Assembly (NCBI GenBank): GCA_031257295.1
Contig: JAIROX010000006.1
Location: forward strand, 79,392-143,391
Reading direction: 5' to 3'
DNA: 64,000 nucleotides
From: Candidatus Nomurabacteria bacterium
GTDB lineage: Bacteria > Patescibacteriota > Saccharimonadia > Saccharimonadales > Saccharimonadaceae
In this document: one piece after another, positions 40,958 through 50,055 of the stretch
Layout of the letters: each line of letters begins with the position of its first letter
How positions within the stretch are numbered: the stretch's first letter is position 1
Notes under the pieces: generated by a model
What the model saw: only the letters and a program-made list of their open reading frames with translations
What the model was told of the DNA's origin: nothing
Databases searched by the model: none
Position numbers and translations under genes: made by a program

Positions 40958-41659
40958 TGCGCCCGCGCGCGCATTCAAGCAGCGTAGAGTAAGAAACTTA
41001 AGACGACTTCTCTACCCCTGTTAAACACCGTAGCTTAGCTACCCCTGGCCCACCTCTGTTAGATATAACATGAGCTACCGATATAGAACAAATACCGAAC
41101 TTAAACCATGAGCAAGCCAATTTGATAAATAAACAGAAGGTCCGACAACATGGGCACAAAGCCGGGCACATGGCAATAAAGCAGAGCACAGAAACCAAAC
41201 ACAGGACGGTTAGTGAAAATCAGGCACATACATAGGTAGAAAAGAGGTATAACTAATCATCTTTCGTGAATAAACTTAATGTCGCACAATATATCTTTTA
41301 AGACATATATACCGTTAAAGCCTTCTAGACACTCTTACACCTTGGAGAAGTACCACACGCTTAGACACGCCAGTAATTCGGCGGTTTACTGCGTCGAGTG
41401 CTAATTATATAACACCTTACGCGGCCGCTATATGCCACCCACATGGCCAGCAAGGTCCTCAACGTAGACACGTTTACAACATGCTTGGCCGCTAGTTTTT
41501 CCACATACTTGCATTTTCTAGATTTTATTGCGCTACCCTGCTTTTCTCCACTTTTCTACCCTGTTTGACTTTTTACACTTTTAGTTTTAATATATGCCCT
41601 ATCAGTGCTACCCACCCTTTCTAGAACAAAAACCGAACAAAAGGGCAGGCGGGGTAAGA
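40958..41659 (+). other. Non-coding gap where opposite gene blocks converge
   Basis: About 700 bp with no credible gene on either strand. The upstream genes run plus, and everything from 41.66 to 62.9 kb runs minus. Visible elements are a GTAGC-TTA-GCTAC hairpin (about 41030), several GGGTAG/CTACCC elements, an AT-rich inverted region ATATAT-N10-ATATAT (about 41290) and one TTTTCCACA near 41489. No tRNA, terminator with a clear T-run or XerCD dif match was found. It may be a strand-switch or terminus-like spacer. Confidence 0.4.
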
Positions 41660-42571
41660 TCACTTATAATAAGCTTTTTGCTCTATTCTGAGGTCAACAT
41701 ATTCCGGGTTCTCGCCCGTACGAGCAAAGTGGCTCAGCACGCGCTGGATGTCCTCGGCCTGCTCAGCTGGCGAGCGGTCAACATTTAATTTAAACCGTAT
41801 ACCGCTCCCCTGCACCACCACATCAATCTCACGTACCATACCCCTCGGTATGACCAATTTCTCTACCACCAGTTTGCGAGCATCAATATCGCTCACCAAG
41901 CGGCCAACTGTTTGCAAAAAACGGTTGCTGGCCAGTGTTGGCTGGCCGAGTTGTGACCCTAGGTTATTTTCATCGTAAATGCTCAGGGCAGGACGCTCAT
42001 AATAGTTATACTCAAATGGATGGCCGCTGCCATCAACATAGAACGCCTTGCCACCCTGGATCCATTCGGCTACTGGGCGGCGTAGCTCAAGGTTAAACGT
42101 CAACCTTGACGGTAACCCGAATGGTTCAAGTGACTTAATATCTTGCACTTCTGGAGCAACACCTTGCAGAAAGTCTAACAACCGCTTAGTGTCTTGAGCA
42201 AACCGCAATCTTTCCACTGGGTTCTTAGCATAGTAATCACCGATAGCCTGGACGTATACTTGCTCACGGGCGCCAAGGTCGACGCTCCTACCATTAATTG
42301 AGGCTTCTACCGCTACGCTACCCGTAAACTGCCAAAGTGTCAGCAGTATCAAGCCACTAAAAACTAGCACAACCATCAAAGCCGCAACAATTCGCCGACG
42401 CAGTTTATTCAGTTCGTGTGTGCGTTTTCTGGCCGAATCTTCATCTACAGGGTCAGTACGGTAGCTGTTTAGAGTTTGGCCGCGCCGAAAAGCTGCACCA
42501 GCCGGCTCGGACGCTGGTCGCTCTAGCCGCCGCTGTGGCAGAGTTTGTTTAGCTTTACGTTTAGGTATCAT
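41660..42571 (-). CDS. ftsQ: Cell division protein FtsQ/DivIB
   Basis: 303 residues. A basic Pro/Arg-rich cytoplasmic tail, a membrane helix at about 60-83 (IVAALMVVLVFSGLILLTLWQF), then an ectodomain that includes a POTRA-like segment and the region LVVEKLVIPRGMVREIDVVVQG. The gene order after murG supports FtsQ. It would link early and late division proteins. It is the last gene of the cluster; ftsA and ftsZ do not follow. Confidence 0.8.
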   Translation of the reverse strand: MIPKRKAKQTLPQRRLERPASEPAGAAFRRGQTLNSYRTDPVDEDSARKRTHELNKLRRRIVAALMVVLVFSGLILLTLWQFTGSVAVEASINGRSVDLGAREQVYVQAIGDYYAKNPVERLRFAQDTKRLLDFLQGVAPEVQDIKSLEPFGLPSRLTFNLELRRPVAEWIQGGKAFYVDGSGHPFEYNYYERPALSIYDENNLGSQLGQPTLASNRFLQTVGRLVSDIDARKLVVEKLVIPRGMVREIDVVVQGSGIRFKLNVDRSPAEQAEDIQRVLSHFARTGENPEYVDLRIEQKAYYK

Positions 42572-42597
42572 ACTATACTATTTTAACAAAACTTAAG

Positions 42598-43752
42598 TTA
42601 TTTAGCGGCCTGGATGATAACTTCAGCCAATTCACGCGCAGCATCAGGCCTAGCAAACCCGTGAAGACCGTGCGCCAACTCAGTTCGACGCTTAGCATCA
42701 TCTAGCAAGCCTTTTACCGCGCCAGCTAGCAACTGCGGTTTAGCCTCAAGCTCATCATCATCTAGCACCAAAACCGCATCAGCTTTAACCAAGGCTTCGG
42801 CGTTCTTAACTTGGTGGCTAGACGGCAACATGGCGTTCGGCACTAAGATAGTTGGCTTAGCCAGTGCTGCTAGCTCCGTGACCGTCGTGGCGCCAGCCCG
42901 GCTTACCACTATATCAGCCGCGCCAACCAAGTCATCAAAGCCTTCGGTTAGAAAATCATACACCTTGAAGCTTGGCATCTGCGCGTGTTCGGGTAACTCT
43001 TCATACTGGTCGTGCCCAGCAACCAGGGCTACTGACGCCAACTTAGACAGTTCTTTTTGCTCAACTAGCACTGCGTCATTAAGCCGCTTTGCGCCCAGCC
43101 CACCGCCAGTCACCACAAGCAGTGGCTTGGCTGGGTCAAAACCAAACTGCGACTTTAGCTCAGCCTGGCGCTTCTCACCTATCGGCCTTAGACCTTTGAT
43201 AACTGGTATACCCGTATAAACCACCCTCGACTCATCGTAATCGTAGTTCTCCGGCGGCATGCCGGTGGCAATCTTTTTGGCAAAACGGCTCAAAACCCGG
43301 TTAGTCAATCCCGGGACCGTATCGGAATCATGAATTACAATAGGCCGCCGCGGCCATAGTAAACCCGCCGCCAGGCCCACTGGTAGCCCTACATAGCCGC
43401 CCTTCACAAACACCACGTCTGGCCGCCAGCTAGCCATGATCCACCAGCTCTGTAACACGCCGAAAGCCACCTTGAATAAGTCTGCCAGGTTAGCTAGCAT
43501 GATTGACGGATGCTTTAGGTAATCTAACGGCCCGAAATGGCTATAACGACGAAACTTACCCGCCGCCAGTTTATAAACCAAAACGTCATTTAACCCTTCA
43601 GAATCAAGAAATTTTTGTACACTTTTATAGAACTTTCCGTCAGTCACAAAGCGTACTTTAACATGCGGATGCAGCGCCCGCAGTTCCTTAATTACGGCTA
43701 CGACTGGCGTAACGTGGCCGCCCGAGCCGCCGCCGGCTACTAAGACTTTCAT
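42598..43752 (-). CDS. murG: Lipid II synthase MurG
   Basis: 384 residues. Glycosyltransferase family 28 with the N-terminal glycine-rich loop AGGGSGGHVTP, VVFVKGGYVGLPVGLAA, IHDSDTVPGLTNR, VVTGGGLGAKRLND and the donor-binding SRAGATTVTELAAL. It adds GlcNAc to lipid I on the inner membrane face to make lipid II. Its start lies 65 nt inside the end of ftsW in another frame. Confidence 0.95.
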   Translation of the reverse strand: MKVLVAGGGSGGHVTPVVAVIKELRALHPHVKVRFVTDGKFYKSVQKFLDSEGLNDVLVYKLAAGKFRRYSHFGPLDYLKHPSIMLANLADLFKVAFGVLQSWWIMASWRPDVVFVKGGYVGLPVGLAAGLLWPRRPIVIHDSDTVPGLTNRVLSRFAKKIATGMPPENYDYDESRVVYTGIPVIKGLRPIGEKRQAELKSQFGFDPAKPLLVVTGGGLGAKRLNDAVLVEQKELSKLASVALVAGHDQYEELPEHAQMPSFKVYDFLTEGFDDLVGAADIVVSRAGATTVTELAALAKPTILVPNAMLPSSHQVKNAEALVKADAVLVLDDDELEAKPQLLAGAVKGLLDDAKRRTELAHGLHGFARPDAARELAEVIIQAAK

Positions 43753-44947
43753 CGTCGCCTCCTTCCTCTGCTGGAGAGTGCGCCGTATAGCGCGATAAGT
43801 TAAATACTAGCCCCAAGGCCGCCGCCAGGAATATCATGCTCGTACCGCCGTAACTTAGGAACGGTAGCGTGATGCCCGTCAGCGGTACCAGGCCAATCAT
43901 GGCCGCGATATTCATGATCATATGCGCTGCGATCCAGCCAAACACACCAGCTACCAGGACCCTTCCAACATCGCTGTGCAGAAAATAGACAGTCTTGAGC
44001 AGCCGGCTGAGCAGTGCCACAAACAATAAAATCACTACAACAATGCCAACGAAGCCAAAAGTTTCTCCCATAATTGCAAAGATTGAATCGTTAATAGACT
44101 CTGGCAGGTATCCGGTTGCCTGCACGCTATTGCCTATGCCTACACCCATCAGCCCACCTGTACCAATAGCAATTTTCGCATTAGTCACATGATATGCCTC
44201 ATCATCATCGACCGTCGAGGTATCACCACTCAAAAATGTGGCTAGGCGCTCACGACGGTGTGGCGTTCCTACCGTAAAAATAACACCAAGTATCACCGCT
44301 CCTCCTAGTAGCAGTAGTAGAATTTTCTTACTCACACCCGCAATCAACAGCATACTAAGAACCATCATACCAAGCACCACACCAGTGCCAAGGTCTTTTT
44401 GTACCACTACCACCAGGATCATAGCAATGCCGCATAACACCGCGAGTGGAATCAGCGTCTCCGACCGGTCAAGCTTTTTTTGTTTAAACCGTGCCGCCAA
44501 AAACAACGACAGATACAGTAGCATACCAAGCTTTAATATCTCGGCCGGCTGCAGGCTCTTGCCACCAATGTTGTACCACCTACAAGCACCATAAGTGCAC
44601 TGCGCAAAGCCCAGCCCCAAGGCGCCGCCTAGGGCCAATACCAGACAGGCCAAAACGCCGATAATCAGCACATACTTTGCGACTTTTTGGATATATTTAA
44701 CTGGCATTTTAGAAGCTGCAAAAAACACACCTAAGGACAGTACGATACTGATCAGTTGATTTATAAAAAAATAGTTCTCCGAGTAGTTCGTACCAAAAAT
44801 ATTGTTCAGCACATTCGCCCGCTGATGGCCAATGGCGTAAATCATCACTAGGCCGATCAACATGATAATACCCATGAATAGCAGGATCATATAGTCCGGG
44901 CGGTGCTTGCGTACTACGTCAATCGGCTTAAGCGCCATTTTAAGCAA
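43688..44947 (-). CDS. ftsW: Division-specific peptidoglycan glycosyltransferase FtsW
   Basis: 419 residues, a SEDS-family protein with about ten membrane helices. LPESINDSIFAIMGETFGFVG and the last TLPFLSYGGTSMIFLAAALGL are family signatures. It polymerises lipid II together with FtsI at the septum. The C-terminal tail is Arg/Ser/Glu-rich and its last 65 nt overlap murG, which is long for this kind of junction. The start overlaps the end of mraY by 8 bp. Confidence 0.94.
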   Translation of the reverse strand: MLKMALKPIDVVRKHRPDYMILLFMGIIMLIGLVMIYAIGHQRANVLNNIFGTNYSENYFFINQLISIVLSLGVFFAASKMPVKYIQKVAKYVLIIGVLACLVLALGGALGLGFAQCTYGACRWYNIGGKSLQPAEILKLGMLLYLSLFLAARFKQKKLDRSETLIPLAVLCGIAMILVVVVQKDLGTGVVLGMMVLSMLLIAGVSKKILLLLLGGAVILGVIFTVGTPHRRERLATFLSGDTSTVDDDEAYHVTNAKIAIGTGGLMGVGIGNSVQATGYLPESINDSIFAIMGETFGFVGIVVVILLFVALLSRLLKTVYFLHSDVGRVLVAGVFGWIAAHMIMNIAAMIGLVPLTGITLPFLSYGGTSMIFLAAALGLVFNLSRYTAHSPAEEGGDDESLSSRRRLGRPRYASRSRN

Positions 44948-45965
44948 TTCCTCCGGCCAGCGCTAGGCCAACACCCAACGAAGCTAGCACTATGGCAATC
45001 ACCCAAAAGCGCATTGTGACCTTTGTTTCCGGCCAGCCCTTAGCCTCAAGATGATGGTGCAGAGGCGCTGAGATGAATATCTTTTTATGGAAGAATTTTT
45101 TAGAAATTATTTGCAACAAGCTCGACCCAGCTTCGAGCACAAACAGAAAACCAATTACTGGCAATAAAACTAACGAGTTGGTTAACATGGCCACGACGCC
45201 CAGTGCCGTGCCGAAGGCAAAACTACCTATGTCTCCCATCATAAAGCGTGCCGGAAAGATATTAAACCAAATGTAGCTTAAAAGTGCACCGATCACCGTA
45301 AAGCAAAACACCGCTATGCCGTAGTTGCCTTGCAGCATAGCAATCATCGCGAACGCGCCAAAACTAGCTATCAGCAGGCCGCCAGACAGGCCGTCTAAGC
45401 CATCTGAAATATTAACCGCATTGCTAGTTGCTACTACTATGAATGCAAATATGGCTACAATTGCCCAGCCAAAGTGGATATTGCCCAGAAACGGGATAAA
45501 GACTACATCATAGCCAAGCTTTGCGAAAAAGAACCAACCGAGCGCTACGCCCACTAATGTTATCATTGTAAACTTAACGCTCGAGCGCAAGCCAGCTACG
45601 TCTTTACTATTACCAAAAACGTTGATAATATCGTCAATCAGTCCAACTATCGCGCCGCCCAGTAGTGCCGCTAATGGCAGCCAAGTTTGACCGCGATCAA
45701 AGTTGAACAAAAAAGTAATGGCCGCAATAGACACCACGCCAATTACACCGGCCATAGTTGGCAGGTGCCTGGCTATCTTGTCTTTATGCAGCTCATTCAT
45801 CACCGTCAAAGCTTCACCAGTTACAGCTATGGTTTTCTGTTTTTTCCAAAGCTTATACTTATAGGCAAAATGCGTGTAGATCGGCGTTAAGCACATTGCC
45901 AGAAAAAATGCCCCTACGCTGAACACAAACATTACTACCACTTCACTCGTTAGCGCTTCTTTCAT
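44940..45965 (-). CDS. mraY: Phospho-N-acetylmuramoyl-pentapeptide transferase MraY
   Basis: 341 residues with ten predicted membrane helices. Key motifs are GLIDDIINVF, NAVNISDGLDGLSGG and the histidine-rich HHHLEAKGWPET. It makes lipid I from UDP-MurNAc-pentapeptide and undecaprenyl phosphate. It lies 3 bp after ftsI and overlaps ftsW, so the cluster is one operon. Confidence 0.95.
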   Translation of the reverse strand: MKEALTSEVVVMFVFSVGAFFLAMCLTPIYTHFAYKYKLWKKQKTIAVTGEALTVMNELHKDKIARHLPTMAGVIGVVSIAAITFLFNFDRGQTWLPLAALLGGAIVGLIDDIINVFGNSKDVAGLRSSVKFTMITLVGVALGWFFFAKLGYDVVFIPFLGNIHFGWAIVAIFAFIVVATSNAVNISDGLDGLSGGLLIASFGAFAMIAMLQGNYGIAVFCFTVIGALLSYIWFNIFPARFMMGDIGSFAFGTALGVVAMLTNSLVLLPVIGFLFVLEAGSSLLQIISKKFFHKKIFISAPLHHHLEAKGWPETKVTMRFWVIAIVLASLGVGLALAGGIA

Positions 45966-45968
45966 CTT

Positions 45969-47702
45969 CTACTCCTTTGGTACATTTAAGTATTTCAATA
46001 GCCAGTTAGATATTTCCGAGAAAATCGGCTCTGCATGTATGCCGCCCTCGAGGTTCATACCGTCACTTTGTACCCGTACCATTATGACATACTTGGGGGT
46101 ACCATTACCACCAAAACCAAGATAACTGGCCACCGTAGAAGACTGCGTATAGGAGCCATTCACCAGAGTTTCTGACGTACCAGTTTTGCCACCAACAATG
46201 TAGCCAGGCTCATTATGGCTGGCGTACAGCGTGTTCCTAGCGGCCACCAACATCCCACGCAAAGTTGCACTAGTTTCTGGCTTAAGCACATTAGCGTTCT
46301 TGGGCTTAATATCGGTCCTAGGCTTAAACTTGCCGTCTTTCATAGCACCATTCACTACGGTCGGCGCATAATAAGCTCCTCCGTTAACGGCCGAGGAAAA
46401 ACCAGACAAAGCTTGAATCATAGTAATGTTCATACCCTGACCAAACGTCATGTTTGAATATGTAATCGCTGCGCCATTTGGCGTATCTGGGGGGACCAGG
46501 TCACGATTTTCTTCCGGCAACTCTATGCCCGTGTACTTACCAAATCCGAACCTATCATGATAATAGCCATACATGGTTTCGCGCGCCTTGAGGTCTATAG
46601 AACCGTCACCTAACTTTTCAGCAATCGTCACCGCACCAGTGTTAAGCGAATAATTCAGCACCGTCTGCATAGTTATATTCCCTAGCAGACCCTTATATGC
46701 GTTATGGATGGTTCTGTCGCCTATCGTTATGCTATCTGTGTTGCGATAAGTTGTTTCTGGCGTTACCACACCAGTATCTAGGCCAGTCGACATGATGAAT
46801 GTCTTAATAACTGACCCCGGCTCATATGGGTCTTGGAGCACTGGGTTTTTGAACAATTCAATATTCGTCACTTTATTATAGTCAGCCGGGTTGTATGTCG
46901 GCCAGTTGGCCATCGCCATAACTTTGCCGTTTTGCGGGTCCATCACTACGACGCTACCAGTAGCCCGACTGCTAATTCTGTCTAGCCCTGCTTTCAAGGC
47001 TCGCTCAGCCTCAAGCTGTACATTGCGATCAATAGTTAGCACTACGTTCTCGCCGTTTTTAGCTGGTTGATTGACGTTTTTAGCACCAATTGTTAGTGGA
47101 ACCTGCCCAATATCCGTAACGGACTCCAGGCGGCCGTCTACGCCCTTCAGCTGCTTATTTAAAGCACCCTCTACGCCGTATTGCCCCTCACCCTCACTGT
47201 TGACAAAACCCAGTATCTGACCCGCCAAAGTATTTTCCGGATACACCCGGCGCGTGGTTTCCTGAAACCCCACACCAGCCAATTTTTCTTTTTTAATAAG
47301 CTCTGCCTGCTTACGAGTTAGCTCGGTTGCTACCACCTTATAACGTGAAGCGTTGTCTTTTAGTGCTTCAGAGATGCTGGCCTTGACATTCCCACCTGCA
47401 ACTTTTTTGATAACTTCCTCAACCTTAGCTGGCTTAGTCACCACCTGTGGGTCCAAAAACAAAGTGAATATAGTTTCGTTTATAACTAGCGGCACAGGGT
47501 CTCCAGAGTCCATAGCATAAATCATGCCCCTCTTAGCCGGGATGGTTAAACGCTTAACATACTCACTTTCGCCCATGGCTACATACTTTCTATGATCGAT
47601 AATTTGAATCTGGAATAGTCTGGCTATAATTAATGCTACACAGACAAACAAAAAGACAGCCAGTACCCGCACCCTGCTGCCTTTTCTAAAATCTAGAAAC
47701 AT
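45969..47702 (-). CDS. ftsI: Division transpeptidase FtsI (class B PBP)
   Basis: 577 residues. One N-terminal membrane helix, a dimerisation domain (VKRLTIPAKRGMIYAMDS) and a transpeptidase domain with active-site SxxK in EPGSVIKTF, SxN in NYSLNTGAV and KTG in GGKTGTSETL. It cross-links septal peptidoglycan with FtsW. A PASTA tail is absent. Confidence 0.94.
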   Translation of the reverse strand: MFLDFRKGSRVRVLAVFLFVCVALIIARLFQIQIIDHRKYVAMGESEYVKRLTIPAKRGMIYAMDSGDPVPLVINETIFTLFLDPQVVTKPAKVEEVIKKVAGGNVKASISEALKDNASRYKVVATELTRKQAELIKKEKLAGVGFQETTRRVYPENTLAGQILGFVNSEGEGQYGVEGALNKQLKGVDGRLESVTDIGQVPLTIGAKNVNQPAKNGENVVLTIDRNVQLEAERALKAGLDRISSRATGSVVVMDPQNGKVMAMANWPTYNPADYNKVTNIELFKNPVLQDPYEPGSVIKTFIMSTGLDTGVVTPETTYRNTDSITIGDRTIHNAYKGLLGNITMQTVLNYSLNTGAVTIAEKLGDGSIDLKARETMYGYYHDRFGFGKYTGIELPEENRDLVPPDTPNGAAITYSNMTFGQGMNITMIQALSGFSSAVNGGAYYAPTVVNGAMKDGKFKPRTDIKPKNANVLKPETSATLRGMLVAARNTLYASHNEPGYIVGGKTGTSETLVNGSYTQSSTVASYLGFGGNGTPKYVIMVRVQSDGMNLEGGIHAEPIFSEISNWLLKYLNVPKE

Positions 47703-47715
47703 CTTAGGCTAGCTC

Positions 47716-48069
47716 CTACTGACCGGTGTATCCAACCGTAGCAGGCTTTACCATATCTTTAGCCACGTCACTGCCAGATACCGTGCTAAGAGCCGTTAAG
47801 CGAGCGTTTTCAACCTCAATATCTTCCTTTTGTTCAGTTAGCCGTGCAATTTCTTTATCAATTTTTTCCGATTCGTAGTCGTAGCCAGTGATTTTGGCTG
47901 CTTGAGTTAGGTAAATCAAACCAAGCACTGTAATCAATAGCGCCACAAAAACTGTGTGCGTTACAGGACCAAGCTTAACTTCCGGTTTAAACCGTACTGT
48001 GTTTGTGTTTCTACTATAGCCGCTACTGCGCCTAGCACAAAAATTAGTTGTATTAGAATATTTCTGCAT
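47716..48069 (-). CDS. ftsL: FtsL-like division protein
   Basis: 117 residues. A basic N-terminus, one membrane helix at about 38-60 (THTVFVALLITVLGLIYLTQA) and a coiled coil (ESEKIDKEIARLTEQKEDIEVENARL). Size, topology and location between rsmH and ftsI match FtsL. Sequence conservation in this family is low, so the name rests largely on context. Confidence 0.75.
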   Translation of the reverse strand: MQKYSNTTNFCARRSSGYSRNTNTVRFKPEVKLGPVTHTVFVALLITVLGLIYLTQAAKITGYDYESEKIDKEIARLTEQKEDIEVENARLTALSTVSGSDVAKDMVKPATVGYTGQ

Positions 48070-48108
48070 TTTTTATTTTTTAAGTTTGTTTTTATTTTTG
48101 CCCCTGCA

Positions 48109-48132
48109 GTCGCCCTGAACGAACAGGGCGAC
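48109..48132. repeat. GC-rich hairpin in the rsmH-ftsL gap
   Basis: GTCGCCCTG pairs with CAGGGCGAC (9 bp, 6-nt loop). It is not followed by a tight T-run, so an RNA-processing or partial attenuation site is more likely than a full terminator. Confidence 0.6.
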
Positions 48133-48159
48133 TTGAAGCTGGTACCCTTTTAAGCGGCG

Positions 48160-48225
48160 TTACTTGATTGTAACTTTTACCTTAGTGGCTACCGATGCGT
48201 TGCGGACGACGATTTGCCGTGGCAT
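48160..48225 (-). CDS. 21-residue basic peptide in the division cluster
   Basis: Short frame MPRQIVVRNASVATKVKVTIK with an AAAAGGAGAG ribosome site at good distance from ATG 48225. It lies between rsmH and ftsL, followed by the GC-rich hairpin. Strong initiation signals and a basic sequence make translation plausible; it may be a small protein or a leader peptide that sets ftsL expression. No homologue is known to me. Confidence 0.4.
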   Translation of the reverse strand: MPRQIVVRNASVATKVKVTIK

Positions 48226-48283
48226 AGCACTCTCCTTTTGTTTTTATTTTTGTCTGCGCGCTCTTAAGCCCGAGGCTAATGGT

Positions 48284-49159
48284 TTATATTCGGCGATAAA
48301 CTCTTAGCTTCGCGCTCCGGGCACGCGGATTTTCATCATGGTCACCACCGCTAATTGGCTTCTTCGTGACTGGCTCGAAGGTTGACTCCAACCCCAAACT
48401 AGCCTGGCTACGAAAATACTGTTTAACCAGTCGATCTTCTAAGCTATGAAAGCTAATGATACCGACCCGTCCGCCAGGGTTTAAAAGCTCTGGCAGCAGC
48501 TCCAACGTTCCTGATAATTCGCCCAACTCGTCATTCACGGCAATCCGAATTGCCTGAAAAATGCGCGTTGCCGGGTGGACCCTCTGTTTCCTGCGTGATA
48601 GGTCGCTAACTAACTTAGCTAATTGCACCGTATCGACTATTGGTCGATTCTGTACAATCGACTTAGCCACTGTGCGCGAAAAAGCCCTAGCCTCTTCGCC
48701 ATACTCCACAAAAATGTCCGTCAGTTCGCTTTCGCCCCAGGTGTTTACCACCGTATCGGCCGACAGGCTTTGTCGCCTATCCATACGCATATCCAGCGGC
48801 CCTGGTTTGCTAAACGAAAATCCTCTTTCCGAATTATCCAGTTGCGGCGAGCTAACTCCAATATCCATCAAGATAATATCAAATCGGCGTTTTTCAGCGA
48901 CTAGCTCGCGAGCTGCCGCTAAGAAGTTCTGGTTGGCTATCTCAGCGCCCAGCTCTTTAAAATCGCCTAGCTGCTGAATAGCAAAAGCGTCCCTGTCCAC
49001 CAAGACCGAGCCGCCATAGTTCTTCGTTATACCCAAAAAAGCCCTGGCGTGACCGCCATAGCCTGCTGTTAAGTCCAGATAACTCTCACAAAACTTTGGT
49101 TTGATAATCTTGATTGCCGTTTCCAGCAATACTGGATTATGAAATTTACTCTCTACTAT
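48284..49159 (-). CDS. rsmH: 16S rRNA (cytosine-1402-N4)-methyltransferase RsmH (MraW)
   Basis: About 292 residues. AdoMet-binding DLTAGYGGHARAFL, MDIGVSSPQLDNSERGFSFSKPGPLDMRMD and ISFHSLEDRLVKQYF are family signatures. It methylates C1402 in the 16S decoding centre. The start is odd. The TTG at 49129 has no ribosome site and drops the conserved HNPVLLE start of the domain. That segment is in frame just upstream, and GGAGG (49173-49169) stands 9 nt before an ATA codon at 49159, which I take as the likely start. First gene of the division cluster. Confidence 0.85.
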   Translation of the reverse strand: MVESKFHNPVLLETAIKIIKPKFCESYLDLTAGYGGHARAFLGITKNYGGSVLVDRDAFAIQQLGDFKELGAEIANQNFLAAARELVAEKRRFDIILMDIGVSSPQLDNSERGFSFSKPGPLDMRMDRRQSLSADTVVNTWGESELTDIFVEYGEEARAFSRTVAKSIVQNRPIVDTVQLAKLVSDLSRRKQRVHPATRIFQAIRIAVNDELGELSGTLELLPELLNPGGRVGIISFHSLEDRLVKQYFRSQASLGLESTFEPVTKKPISGGDHDENPRARSAKLRVYRRI

Positions 49160-49757
49160 TTTGTAACTCCTCCAGGGTAAGGCACGATTTCCACTATTAT
49201 ACCAAATCGTGAATCCTACCCCGCCCTGGAGTAGTTACTTTGATTCGAGATCACCTATCTGGTAGCCAAACATTTTTGTTTTTGTAGTTTTTGTTTTAAA
49301 AAATCCATATAAGTCATATACGCTTCTGCTTTGCCGGAGCAAACCATATTAGCGAAGTTGAGAGACTTATGTGTGAGGTGGAGTTTTTTGGAAGGTGTGT
49401 TTAAAAAAGGTACATCAGCTTTATTAAAGTGGTGCTGCGCATAAGAGCGGTCATCCACTTTGTTTGACTGCCAGATGGCTAACCTCGAATCAGTTTGTTA
49501 ATGTGCTTTCTCTCTAAGGGGTAAGTAAGTTCAGGGTAACGACTTACCGTTATCAACGATTCCGACCTTGACCAGTCTGCAAACAAGCACTCTACCTCTT
49601 GTCTGACATTTTGGACTGGCTTGTGTCATCGTCTCCTTACCTATCCTTGTTTTGTTTTAGTGATTTTTGTTTTGTATTTATCACTACCCCCATATTATGC
49701 GCATTTATAAGCAAAGGCAAGACTATTTTTTGACTTTTTTTATTTTCATACGCTAAT

Positions 49758-49841
49758 TTATACACATTTCTGTGGAAATAAAAGCATATAAACAGATTAA
49801 AACTACTCCACAGCCTGTGGATAAATGTTGTATTTACCACA
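49758..49841. other. Cluster of DnaA-box-like sites
   Basis: TGTGGATAA at 49816-49824 is an exact DnaA box on the minus strand. TTATACACA (49758-49766) differs by one base. TGTGGAAAT (49771-49779) and TTTACCACA (49833-49841) differ by two. Four sites in 84 bp within AT-rich DNA suggest DnaA binding, either as an origin-like element or for regulation. Confidence 0.45.
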
Positions 49842-49903
49842 TTTTTCATCTGTTAGTTACTATTCACCCACCACAATAGTCTGCCCTATCGGTAATGTCC
49901 ATT

Positions 49904-49935
49904 ATATTTTATAGTGTCATATTATTATAAAATAT
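49904..49935. repeat. AT-rich inverted repeat
   Basis: ATATTTTATA (49904-49913) and TATAAAATAT (49926-49935) are perfect 10-bp inverted arms 12 bp apart, all within AT-rich DNA next to the DnaA-box cluster. Confidence 0.7.
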
Positions 49936-50055
49936 AATACTCGGTAACGTAAGTTCCGCCTGTCTACAAAATATTTCTTAATATCTATTTACAGACAAAA
50001 AAAATATTGCATAGTATCACTTGCAATATACGCAGATTATTTTAGAGTAAGTATA

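Larger units (their letters stand above)
49174..50055 (-). other. AT-rich gap upstream of the division cluster
   Basis: Nearly 900 bp without a convincing gene. It may contain short frames: a 67-residue one (49255-49458, minus) with no good ribosome site, and a 32-residue one (49531-49629, minus) with AAGGAG very close to ATG. From 49650 the sequence becomes very rich in A+T, with DnaA-box-like sites and a long inverted repeat, described separately. The promoter of the division operon should lie here, but I cannot place it with confidence. Confidence 0.4.

Noticed and set aside
41270-41330. XerCD dif site in the convergence gap
   Set aside because: AT-rich inverted segments are present, but nothing matches a 28-bp dif with an XerD arm like TTATGTTAA.
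41594-41788. 64-residue plus-strand frame at the end of the convergence gap
   Set aside because: It runs into ftsQ antisense, lacks a ribosome site and resembles no family.
49637-49849. 70-residue minus-strand frame in the AT-rich gap
   Set aside because: Low-complexity AT-driven codons, no ribosome site, and it covers the DnaA-box-like cluster.
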